DNA of 64,000 nt from Caulobacter sp. Its GTDB lineage: Bacteria; Pseudomonadota; Alphaproteobacteria; Caulobacterales; Caulobacteraceae. The stretch spans positions 62,001-126,000 of the forward strand of contig JAUXMY010000032.1 in assembly GCA_030683005.1 (NCBI GenBank). The letters are read 5' to 3'. Made by a program: the position numbers and the translations under genes. The notes under the pieces were generated by a model that was given only the letters and a program-made list of their open reading frames with translations, searched no databases and was not told the DNA's origin. This document shows, piece by piece, positions 54,020 through 61,936 of this stretch (positions are counted from its first letter, which is position 1; every line of letters begins with the position of its first letter).

Positions 54020-54667
54020 ATGACTCTCGCCGCCGAACCCAGGACAGACCGTCGCCGGGCGAGGACCCGGTCGGCGCTGCTGCGCGCCGGCCAGTCCCTG
54101 TTCGCCGACCAGTCCGTCGACGCGGTGAGCATCGACGACATCGTCGCCGCCGCCGACGTCGCCAAGGGCAGCTTCTACAATCACTTCAGCGACAAGGAGG
54201 CCCTGGCTCGCGAGATCGCCATGGCGGTCCGGGCCGAGGCCGAGGCCGAGATCGACGCGGCCAATGCCGACGTCGCCGACCCGGTGAGTCGCATGGCCCG
54301 CGCCCAGACCGTCTTCGTGCGCTTCGCCCGGCGGGATCGGGAGAGGGCGCGGGCGATGATGCGTCTTTTCGCGGGCGCCACCCTGCCCAACGCCCCGCTG
54401 AACCGGGGCGTGAGGGCCGATGTCGAGGCCGGTCTCGCCGCCGGCGCCTTCCGGGGCCTGACCGTGGAGACGGGGGTCCTGATGGCGATGGGCGTCGCCT
54501 TGGTGGCCGTCACCCGCGTGCTTGAGCCAGGCCCCGTCACGCCGGTCGCGGACCTTTGCCGCAGCCTGAACTTCGGACTGCTGCGCGGCCTCGGCGTCGA
54601 CGAGGACCAGGCGCGGCGGTTCGCCGACGCTGCCGCTGATGATCTGCTTTCGGAGACCCTGTCATGA
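54020..54667 (+). CDS. TetR family regulator
   Basis: 215 residues from ATG 54020. HTH: TRSALLRAGQSLFADQSVDA, VSIDDIVAAADVAKGSFYNHF, SDKEALAREIA. The rest is helical. It overlaps the VOC dioxygenase gene by four bases (ATGA), so it is the first gene of the aromatic operon and likely senses a pathway compound. Confidence 0.9.
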   Translation: MTLAAEPRTDRRRARTRSALLRAGQSLFADQSVDAVSIDDIVAAADVAKGSFYNHFSDKEALAREIAMAVRAEAEAEIDAANADVADPVSRMARAQTVFVRFARRDRERARAMMRLFAGATLPNAPLNRGVRADVEAGLAAGAFRGLTVETGVLMAMGVALVAVTRVLEPGPVTPVADLCRSLNFGLLRGLGVDEDQARRFADAAADDLLSETLS

Positions 54668-55590
54668 GCGTGATTCGCATCGAGGACATCGCCCACGTCC
54701 GCTTCCGGGCGCCCGATCTTCGGGAGATGCAGGCGTTCCTCGAGCAGTTCGGCCTCGAGGTCGCGCTGGCCGATGAGGCGCGGCTGTTTATGCGCGGCCG
54801 GGGCGGCGCGCCCTTCCTGCACGCCACCGAACGGGGCGAGGCCGGGTTCGCGGCGCTCGGTCTGCGCGCCGCCGGCCTTGCCGACCTGCAAACGCTCGCG
54901 GCGGCCGAGGGCGTCCCCATCGAGCCGCTCGACGCGCCCGGCGGCGGCCAGGTCGTGCGTCTGACCGACCCCGACGGCCACAGCGTCGAGGTCGTCGCCG
55001 GACAGGCCTTCGGAGGTCCGGCCGCCTTCACGCCGCGCCCGGCCTGGAACAGCGCCGACCGGCGCGACCGCCTTCGCGCCGTCAAGCGCACCGGCCAGGG
55101 GCCGGCCCATGTCATCCGGCTGGGCCACGCGGTGCTCGGCGTCTCGGACTTCCGCGCCTCCGAGGCCTGGTACAAGGACCGCTTCGGCTTCCTGACCTCC
55201 GACGAGATCGCCGTCGCGCCGGACTTCTCCATCGGCGCCTTCATGCGCTGCGACCGCGGCGAGACGCCGACCGACCACCACACGCTGTTCCTGCTGCAGG
55301 GACCGGCCGGGCCGGGGTTCAACCACGCCGCCTTCGAGGTGCGCGATCTCGACGACCTGATGGCCGGGCACGATCACCTCAAGGCCGGCGCCCGCACCCC
55401 CGCCTGGGGCGTGGGCCGCCACATCCTCGGCAGCCAGGTGTTCGACTACTGGCGCGATCCCTGGGGCCACATTCTCGAACACTGGACCGACGGCGATCTG
55501 CTGACCGCCGCCGAGGCCGCCAACACCGCCACCCTCCAGGATCTTCTCGGCGTGCAGTGGGGTCCGCCGTCGCCGCCGGACTTCGGCTAG
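54664..55590 (+). CDS. extradiol-type VOC dioxygenase
   Basis: 308 residues, two VOC modules. The second carries iron ligands His155 (LGHAVLGVSDF), His221 (FNHAAFEV) and Glu272 (GHILEHWTDGD), plus DHHTLFLL and the fingerprint of type I extradiol dioxygenases (2,3-dihydroxybiphenyl/catechol 2,3-dioxygenase class). The N-terminal module is degenerate, as usual. Cleaves a catechol ring meta to the hydroxyls. Confidence 0.88.
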   Translation: MSVIRIEDIAHVRFRAPDLREMQAFLEQFGLEVALADEARLFMRGRGGAPFLHATERGEAGFAALGLRAAGLADLQTLAAAEGVPIEPLDAPGGGQVVRLTDPDGHSVEVVAGQAFGGPAAFTPRPAWNSADRRDRLRAVKRTGQGPAHVIRLGHAVLGVSDFRASEAWYKDRFGFLTSDEIAVAPDFSIGAFMRCDRGETPTDHHTLFLLQGPAGPGFNHAAFEVRDLDDLMAGHDHLKAGARTPAWGVGRHILGSQVFDYWRDPWGHILEHWTDGDLLTAAEAANTATLQDLLGVQWGPPSPPDFG

Positions 55591-55601
55591 GAGCCAGCAC
55601 C

Positions 55602-56450
55602 ATGAAACTCGCCACCTTCACCGCCGGCGGCGCACCGGAAACGGGCGTCATCGACGGCGGCCGCATCATACCCCTGACCCGCGCCTCGCCGGGCCTGCCC
55701 GCCGACATGATCGGACTGATCAGCGGCTGGCCGGCGGTCGAGGCGGAGGTTCGCCGCCTCGCCGGCGCCGGCGCCGGGGCCCTGCCGCTGGACAGCGTCC
55801 GCCTGCTCGCTCCCGTCCCGCGTCCCGGGAAGATCTGGGCCATTGGCCTGAACTATGCCGACCATATCGCCGAGAGCGGCGTCCAGACCCCGGCCAGCCA
55901 GGTCTGGTTCACGAAGGCCGGAACGGCCGTTACAGGACCCTTCGACCCGGTCCAGGTCCCCACACCCTTCTGCGACTACGAGGTCGAGATGGTCGCGGTG
56001 ATCGGCGCCGGCGGCCGGAACATCACCCGCGCCGACGCCCCCGCCGCCGTCTTCGGCTGGTGCGTCGGCAACGACGTCACCGAGCGCATGTGGCAGCACC
56101 GGACGCCGCAATGGTCGCTGGGCAAGTCCTTCGACACCCATGCGCCCTTCGGCCCCTGGATCACCACCGCCGACGAGATCGCCGATCCGCACGCCCTGGA
56201 CCTGCGGTGCCTGATCAATGGGGAGGTGCGGCAGAATTCGAACACCCGCCATCTGGTGTTCGATGTCTGGGACCAGATCGCGCATCTTTCCTCGGCGATG
56301 ACCCTGGAGCCGGGCGACGTGATCTTCACGGGCACCCCGGGCGGGGTAGGGGCGGCCATGGACCCTCGCCAGTTCCTCAAGGCCGGCGACGTCATGCGCT
56401 GCGAGGTCGAAGGCCTGGGCGCCATCCAGGCGGTCTGCGAGGCGCCCTGA
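55602..56450 (+). CDS. fumarylacetoacetate hydrolase family protein
   Basis: 282 residues from ATG 55602. FAH fold: IWAIGLNYADHIAESG, metal ligands in DYEVEMVAVIGAG (Glu127, Glu129) and GNDVTERMWQ (Asp158), then SFDTHAPFGPWI, IFTGTPGGVGAAMDP. Could act as hydrolase, hydratase or decarboxylase on the ring-cleavage product. Overlaps the next gene by one base (TGATG). Confidence 0.92.
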   Translation: MKLATFTAGGAPETGVIDGGRIIPLTRASPGLPADMIGLISGWPAVEAEVRRLAGAGAGALPLDSVRLLAPVPRPGKIWAIGLNYADHIAESGVQTPASQVWFTKAGTAVTGPFDPVQVPTPFCDYEVEMVAVIGAGGRNITRADAPAAVFGWCVGNDVTERMWQHRTPQWSLGKSFDTHAPFGPWITTADEIADPHALDLRCLINGEVRQNSNTRHLVFDVWDQIAHLSSAMTLEPGDVIFTGTPGGVGAAMDPRQFLKAGDVMRCEVEGLGAIQAVCEAP

Positions 56451-57871
56451 TGTCCCACGATTGCGATGTTCTGGTCGTCGGGCTCGGACCCGTCGGCGCG
56501 GCCCTCTGCGCGTTGCTGGCCCGCGAGGGGGTCAGCGCCATCGCGGTGGAGCGGGAGACCGAGGTCTATCCGCTGCCCCGCGCCGCCCACTTCGATCACG
56601 AGATCATGCGGCTGTTCCAGAAGCTGGGCATCGCCGGGGAGATGCAGGCGGCCTCGCAACCGGCGGCCGCCTACGAGTTCCGCAACGCCGCCGGCGAGAT
56701 CCTGATGCGCTATGACCAGGGCGCCGGCGGCAGTCCGTCCGGCTGGGCGCCGGGCTACATGTTCCATCAGCCCAGTCTCGAGACTGCCCTGCGGCGGCTC
56801 CTGTCGGCCTCGCCGCTGGTCGAGGCCCGCCTCGGACGGACCCTGGTCGCCTTCACCCAGGACGCCGACGGCGTCAGCGCGACGGTCGATGGCCCGTCGG
56901 GGGCGGAAACCCTCCGCGCCCGCTGGCTGGTCGGCTGCGACGGCGCCAGAAGCCCGGTCCGCGAGGCGCTGGGGATCGGGCAGAGCGACTACGGTTTCGA
57001 CGAGCCCTGGCTGGTGATCGACGCGGTGGTCAGCGACACCTCGCGGCTGCCGGCGGACAATCTGCAGATCTGCGACCCCGCCCGGCCCACCACCTGCCTC
57101 GTCATGAGCCAGGGCCGCCACCGCTGGGAGTTCATGCTGCTGCCCGGTGAACAGCCGGCCGATGTTCTGGACGGCAACGTCATCCGCGACCTGCTCAAAC
57201 CCTGGCACTGCGAGGACTGCGTCGAGATCGAACGCAAGGCGGTCTACCGCTTCCACGGACGGGTGGCGGAGCGCTGGCGCGACGGGCGCGTGTTGCTGGC
57301 CGGCGACGCCGCTCACCAGACGCCGCCGTTCGCCGGCCAGGGCATGTGCTCGGGCCTTCGCGACGTCGACAACCTGGCCTGGAAGCTGGCCGCCGTGATC
57401 CGTAGCGGCGCCGACCCAGTCCTGCTCGATAGCTACCAGACCGAGCGCGAGCCACACGTCCGCGCCGTGATCGAACTGGCGATCGCCATGGGCCGGGTGG
57501 TCTGCATCAGCGATCCGCAACAGGCCGCCATGCGGGACGCCGGCATGCTGGCCCAGCGCGCGGCCGGGCGCCAGCCGCCGGCCCTCGCCGCGCCCCGCAT
57601 CGGTCCGGGCCTCGGGCAGGGCGAGGTCGGCGGCGAGTATTTCCCCCAGCCCTGGGCCGGGGACCTGAGGCTCGACGACGTCCTGGGCGAGGGGCCGTGG
57701 CTGATCGTCCGGGACGCGACGGGCGGCGCCCTTGCCCCGTTCGCCGACGCCCTGACCGGCTGGCTGGACCGGCATGGCGCCGAGGCTGTGCTGGTGCGGC
57801 CCGACCGCTACGTGTTCGGGGTCGGACCGCCCGCCGCGCTGCAGGCGGCCTGGGCGGATCGCGTCGGCTAG
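56450..57871 (+). CDS. FAD-dependent aromatic hydroxylase, MhpA-like
   Basis: 473 residues. Flavin monooxygenase: GLGPVGAALCALLAREGVSA (FAD), VGCDGARSPVREALG (DG motif), LLAGDAAHQTPPFAGQGMCS (GD motif), RDVDNLAWKLAAVI. Closest to MhpA/3-(3-hydroxyphenyl)propionate hydroxylase types, which form catechols by ortho-hydroxylation. Together with the dioxygenase and FAH it makes a three-step route; the substrate is not known. Confidence 0.88.
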   Translation: MSHDCDVLVVGLGPVGAALCALLAREGVSAIAVERETEVYPLPRAAHFDHEIMRLFQKLGIAGEMQAASQPAAAYEFRNAAGEILMRYDQGAGGSPSGWAPGYMFHQPSLETALRRLLSASPLVEARLGRTLVAFTQDADGVSATVDGPSGAETLRARWLVGCDGARSPVREALGIGQSDYGFDEPWLVIDAVVSDTSRLPADNLQICDPARPTTCLVMSQGRHRWEFMLLPGEQPADVLDGNVIRDLLKPWHCEDCVEIERKAVYRFHGRVAERWRDGRVLLAGDAAHQTPPFAGQGMCSGLRDVDNLAWKLAAVIRSGADPVLLDSYQTEREPHVRAVIELAIAMGRVVCISDPQQAAMRDAGMLAQRAAGRQPPALAAPRIGPGLGQGEVGGEYFPQPWAGDLRLDDVLGEGPWLIVRDATGGALAPFADALTGWLDRHGAEAVLVRPDRYVFGVGPPAALQAAWADRVG

Positions 57872-57932
57872 CCTGTCCGCGTCCGCTCCGGCCCGCCGGA
57901 TGCCCCGTTCCCGCTGCATCGCAGCAAAGACC

Positions 57933-57962
57933 TTGGCGGCCTGCGGGACTCCTGTGCTAGAA
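57933..57962 (+). promoter_or_regulatory. possible hbd promoter
   Basis: TTGGCG (57933-57938), 18-base spacer, CTAGAA (57957-57962), 72 bases before the start codon. Confidence 0.4.
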
Positions 57963-58033
57963 CCCCTGCCACAAAGTTTGACGGCGCGGACCTCCCCGGG
58001 ATCAACCGCGCCGGCGTCGAAGGGCGAGACTTC

Positions 58034-58912
58034 ATGGCGGATATCAAGACGGTCGGCGTCATCGGCGCGGGCCAGATGGGGTCGGGCATCGCGCATGTCT
58101 GTGCGCTGGCCGGATACGACGTGTTCCTGCACGACCTCAGCCAGGAGCGGATCGACGCGGGCGTGGCGACCATCGAGCATAACCTGGCGCGTCAGGTCGG
58201 GCGCGGCCTCATCGACGACGCGGCCATGAAGACCACGCTGGGTCGCATCCGCCCCGCCGCCGACCTGGCCCTGATCGGCCAGACGGACCTGGCCATCGAG
58301 GCGGCGACCGAGAATGAGGAGATCAAGAAGACGATCTTCCGCTCTCTGCAGCCGCACCTGAAGGCCGGGACGCTGCTGGCGTCCAACACCTCCTCGATCT
58401 CGATCACCCGCCTGGCCTCGACCACCGACCGGCCCGAGCGGTTCATCGGACTGCACTTCATGAACCCCGTGCCGCTGATGAAGCTGGTCGAGGTCATCCG
58501 CGGCATCGCCACCGACGGCGCCACCTATGAGCAGGCGGTGACCTTCGCCCGCTCGCTGGGCAAGACCACGACCAACGCCGAGGACTTCCCGGCCTTCATC
58601 GTCAACCGCGTGCTGGTGCCGATGATCAACGAGGCGATCTACACCCTGTACGAGGGCGTCGGCACGGTGGAGTCGATCGACACCGCCATGAAGCTGGGCG
58701 CCAACCACCCGATGGGCCCGCTCGAGCTGGGCGACTTCATCGGTCTGGACACCGTGCTGTCGATCATGAACGTCCTCTACGAGGGCCTGGCCGACAGCAA
58801 GTACCGCCCGTGTCCGCTGCTGGTGAAGTATGTCGAGGCCGGCTGGCTGGGCCGCAAGACCGAGCGCGGCTTCTACGACTATCGCGGCGAGGTTCCGGTC
58901 CCGACCCGGTAG
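58034..58912 (+). CDS. hbd: 3-hydroxybutyryl-CoA dehydrogenase
   Basis: 292 residues. NAD(P)-binding VIGAGQMGSGIAHVCALAGY, LASNTSSISITRLAS, catalytic GLHFMNPVPLMKLVEVI (His-Glu pair), and the C-terminal domain ending FYDYRG. Interconverts acetoacetyl-CoA and 3-hydroxybutyryl-CoA. Belongs with etfBA by typical alphaproteobacterial synteny. Confidence 0.95.
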   Translation: MADIKTVGVIGAGQMGSGIAHVCALAGYDVFLHDLSQERIDAGVATIEHNLARQVGRGLIDDAAMKTTLGRIRPAADLALIGQTDLAIEAATENEEIKKTIFRSLQPHLKAGTLLASNTSSISITRLASTTDRPERFIGLHFMNPVPLMKLVEVIRGIATDGATYEQAVTFARSLGKTTTNAEDFPAFIVNRVLVPMINEAIYTLYEGVGTVESIDTAMKLGANHPMGPLELGDFIGLDTVLSIMNVLYEGLADSKYRPCPLLVKYVEAGWLGRKTERGFYDYRGEVPVPTR

Positions 58913-58916
58913 CGGG

Positions 58917-59295
58917 TCACCAGAGCGTTTCGGCGCCTAGAGCTTTCAGTCGATGGTCGACGCTGACTACGGGTATCGCGAGCGAGATCGCCTGCGCGGC
59001 TACAATTCTGTCCCAGGGATCCTTGTGAGATTTCGGCAGGCGTCCCGCCAGAGCCGCCTGCTCGGGATCCAGTGCGGCCCAACGAAAATCCAGGTCAGCC
59101 GCTGCCGACAGCAGGTCGTCCGGTAGCAGGGCAAGCGCGGTCCCGCTGGCGCTTGTATTCGATCTCATATGCAGCCGCGATGCTGACCAGGATGTCGTTA
59201 CCGATATCTGCCAGGGCGTCAGCGGCGGCGGATGACAATCGTGAGCTGTCACTCAACGCCCAAACGAAAGTGTGCGTGTCCAGCAGTAGCTTCAA
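58917..59295 (-). pseudogene. vapC: VapC-type PIN toxin, frameshifted
   Basis: Starts TTG 59295 overlapping the vapB TGA (TTGA). N-terminal part LKLLLDTHTFVWALSDSSRL (Asp of the PIN site), up to YEIEYKRQRD; the rest, LALLPDDLLSAAADLDFRWA... HKDPWDRIVAAQAISLAIPV and SVDHRLKALG, lies in the next frame. 379 bases (one too many) suggest a +1 insertion, likely in the GGG run at 59142-59144. The intact protein would be about 125 residues. Either a real mutation or a sequencing error. Confidence 0.8.
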
Positions 59296-59552
59296 GGTTT
59301 GGGCCAGACTGGTTCGTCCATGGCGGCCTCGACCTCCGGATCCGGCTCGAAGAAGACCTCGTCCGGAATCTTCACGTTCAGATGGTCCCAAATGCCCAGC
59401 TTGCGTCGCTCGCCTGCTTTCGGCGCCGGCTTGATCCCCCGGAGGGTGGCCACAGGTTCACCGTCGCGGGTGAGGATGACTTCCTCGCCGGCCTGAACCT
59501 GGTCAACGACATCGGACAACGTCGTCTTGGCGATGTTGACGTGGACGGTCAT
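59292..59552 (-). CDS. vapB: Phd/YefM-type antitoxin (VapB role)
   Basis: 86 residues. Phd/YefM pattern: VNIAKTTLSDVVDQVQAGEE, VILTRDGEPVATLRGIKP. The C-terminal acidic tail (IPDEVFFEPDPEVEAAMDEP) would bind the toxin. Complete although the toxin is broken. Named by partner; Phd-type partners of PIN toxins are known. Confidence 0.88.
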   Translation of the reverse strand: MTVHVNIAKTTLSDVVDQVQAGEEVILTRDGEPVATLRGIKPAPKAGERRKLGIWDHLNVKIPDEVFFEPDPEVEAAMDEPVWPKP

Positions 59553-59598
59553 GCGGCAAGGCTATCACAACCTGCCCGCTCCACAAATCCGGCCGTTG

Positions 59599-61476
59599 TC
59601 AGCCCCCGCCCATCGCCACCGAGACCCGGTAGGTGGTGAAGGCCGCCAGGTAGGCCAGCGCGAACATGTAGCTGAACATCACCGTCGGCCACAGCCAGCT
59701 GTTGGTCTCGCGCTTGACCACCCCCAGGGTGGGCAGGCACTGCGGCGCGAACACGTACCAGGCCAGCACCGCCAGGCCCGAGGCCATCGACCACTGGCTG
59801 GCCAGGATGGCGCTCAGCGTCGCGCCGCCGGCGCCCTCGACGTCGCCCACCGCATAGACCGTGCCCAGCGCCGCCACGGCCACCTCGCGGGCGGCCATGC
59901 CCGGCACCAGGGCGACGGACATCTGCCAGTTGAAGCCGATCGGGGCCAGGAAGGGTTCGATGGCGTGGCCGATCATGCCGGCGAAGCTGTAGTCGATGGC
60001 CGGGCCCGTGGCGTCCGCCGGCGCATAGGGGAAGGTCGACAGCACCCAGACCAGCACCATCAGCGGCAGGATGATGCGCCCGGCGCGATTGATGAAGATG
60101 CCTGCGCGCTGCATCAGGTTGCGCAGCACGTTGGCGGGATCCGGCAGGCGGTAGGTCGGCAGCTCCATCATGAACGGCTCCGAGGCCGTCCTCCAGAACA
60201 GGTTGCGGATGACGAAGGCGACGATCAGGCCTGACACGATGCCGCTGGCGTAGAGGCCGAACATCACCAGCCCCTGCAGGTTGACGAAGCCCCACACGGT
60301 CCGGTCCGGGATGAAGGCGCCGATGATCAGGGTGTAGACCGGGATCCGCGCCGAACAGGTCATCAGCGGGGCGATCAGGATGGTGGTCAGGCGGTCGTGC
60401 TTCTGGTCGATGACCCGGGCGGCCATGACGCCGGGAATGGCGCAGGCGTGGCTGGACAGCAGCGGAATGAACGCCCGACCGTGCAGGCCGGCCGCGCCCA
60501 TCATCCGGTCCATCAGGAAGGCGGCCCGGGCCATGTAGCCGCTGTCTTCCAGCAGCAGGATGAAGAAGAAGACGATCAGGATCTGCGGCAGGAAGACCAG
60601 CACGCTGCCGACCCCGGCGATCAGGCCGTCGACGATCAGGCTGCGCAGCAGCCCGTCCGGCGTCACCATGGCGACCACTTCGCCCAGCCAGCCGAAGCCC
60701 GCCTCGATGCCGTCCATGGCCGGCGAGGCCCAGGCGAACACCGCCTGGAACATCACGAACAGGATGGTCGACAGGATGAGCAGGCCGCCGACCGGGTGCA
60801 GCAGCACGTCGTCGATGCGGCCGGTCCAGGTGTCGGGCCGCTCGGCCGGCCGGACGTGGGCCTTCATGATCCGCTGCGCCTCGGCGTGGGCCGCGCGGAT
60901 CTCGGCCGCGGTCGGCTCGCGCCAGGTGCTTTCGGCGGGCGACACGGTCAGGGCCAGGGTCTCGGCCTGGGCGACCAGGTCCTCGATGCCGCGCTTGCGG
61001 GTGGCCACGGTGGTGACGATCGGGGCGCCGATCTCGCGCGACAGCCCCTCCAGGTCGATGCGCAGGCCCTGGCGCTGGGCGATGTCGTACATGTTCAGCG
61101 CCAGCACGAACGGCCGACCGACCTGCTTGAGCTCCAGCGCCAGCCGCAGGACCAGCCGCAGGTTGGTGGCGTCGGCCACACAGACGATGACGTCGGGCGG
61201 CGTTTCTCCGGTCAGCCGGCCAAGCACCGCGTCGCGGGTGACCGCCTCGTCCGGGCTGCGGGCCCGCAGGCTGTAGGTGCCGGGCAGATCGAGCACCTGG
61301 ATGACCCGGCCCGACGGCGCGGTGACCAGGCCCTCCTTCCGCTCGACGGTGACGCCGGCGTAGTTGGCGACCTTCTGGCGGCTGCCGGTCAGGGCGTTGA
61401 ACAGGGCGGTCTTGCCGCTGTTGGGATTGCCCACCAGCGCCATGCGCGTGTGGCCGGAAACGACGGCGGCGTTCAA
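59599..61476 (-). CDS. feoB: ferrous iron transporter FeoB
   Basis: 625 residues. N-terminal G-protein domain: GNPNSGKT (16-23), VTVERKEG, DLPGTYSL, NMYD; then a helical GDI domain and membrane core with Gate regions (HACAIPGVMAAR, LMTCSARIPVYTLI). Shorter than E. coli FeoB at the C-terminus. Takes up Fe(II) across the inner membrane. Overlaps feoA by four bases. Confidence 0.96.
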   Translation of the reverse strand: MNAAVVSGHTRMALVGNPNSGKTALFNALTGSRQKVANYAGVTVERKEGLVTAPSGRVIQVLDLPGTYSLRARSPDEAVTRDAVLGRLTGETPPDVIVCVADATNLRLVLRLALELKQVGRPFVLALNMYDIAQRQGLRIDLEGLSREIGAPIVTTVATRKRGIEDLVAQAETLALTVSPAESTWREPTAAEIRAAHAEAQRIMKAHVRPAERPDTWTGRIDDVLLHPVGGLLILSTILFVMFQAVFAWASPAMDGIEAGFGWLGEVVAMVTPDGLLRSLIVDGLIAGVGSVLVFLPQILIVFFFILLLEDSGYMARAAFLMDRMMGAAGLHGRAFIPLLSSHACAIPGVMAARVIDQKHDRLTTILIAPLMTCSARIPVYTLIIGAFIPDRTVWGFVNLQGLVMFGLYASGIVSGLIVAFVIRNLFWRTASEPFMMELPTYRLPDPANVLRNLMQRAGIFINRAGRIILPLMVLVWVLSTFPYAPADATGPAIDYSFAGMIGHAIEPFLAPIGFNWQMSVALVPGMAAREVAVAALGTVYAVGDVEGAGGATLSAILASQWSMASGLAVLAWYVFAPQCLPTLGVVKRETNSWLWPTVMFSYMFALAYLAAFTTYRVSVAMGGG

Positions 61477-61769
61477 AGCCCGTCCTCCTCGAAGGCGACT
61501 TCCACGGCGGCCGCCTCGCGTCGGCGCAGCGCCACGCGCGCGTCATCCAGCCGCACCGCCATCGGATCGTGGCTGAACAGGCCCTCGTGCAGCACCTCGA
61601 CCCGCGCGCCCTCGACGAAGCCCAGCTCCAGCAGCCGTCGCTCAAGCTCCTCGACGCTCAGGGCGCCGCGCGCGTCCTCGTGCGGATGCACCCGGACGAT
61701 GACGCCGCGCGCGCCGGGTGCGCCCTCGCTCAGGAAGCGGGCGGAAGGGTCAGACTGCGTATGGGTCAA
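61473..61769 (-). CDS. feoA: FeoA family protein
   Basis: 98 residues, SH3-like: LERRLLELGFVEGARVEVLH, PMAVRLDDARVALRRREAAA. An N-terminal part of about 35 residues precedes the domain. Helps FeoB. The Fur-like box at 61799 lies 30 bases upstream. Confidence 0.93.
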   Translation of the reverse strand: MTHTQSDPSARFLSEGAPGARGVIVRVHPHEDARGALSVEELERRLLELGFVEGARVEVLHEGLFSHDPMAVRLDDARVALRRREAAAVEVAFEEDGL

Positions 61770-61798
61770 GGTATGGAGGTCCGGGCGCCCGACAAAAC

Positions 61799-61818
61799 TT
61801 GCGACTGATTATCAGCAG
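61799..61818 (-). promoter_or_regulatory. Fur-like box upstream of feoAB
   Basis: TTGCGACTGATTATCAGCAG: a CTGATTATCAG core (CTGA/TCAG arms) flanked by TGC and GCA. It resembles alphaproteobacterial Fur sites. Position fits repression of feoA. Confidence 0.55.
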
Positions 61819-61936
61819 GGCGGGCGGCTGTCGATGCATCGCCGACCGATCTCGAACATGCGGCGTTAATACAATCGACACCATGATCATCCGCGTCGGA
61901 TACTCACCTCGACGATTCGCAAGGGCGGGTGCTGAA

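Noticed and set aside
43473..58033. Prophage or integrative element
   Set aside because: No integrase, phage structural gene, att-like duplication or tRNA is visible at the borders.
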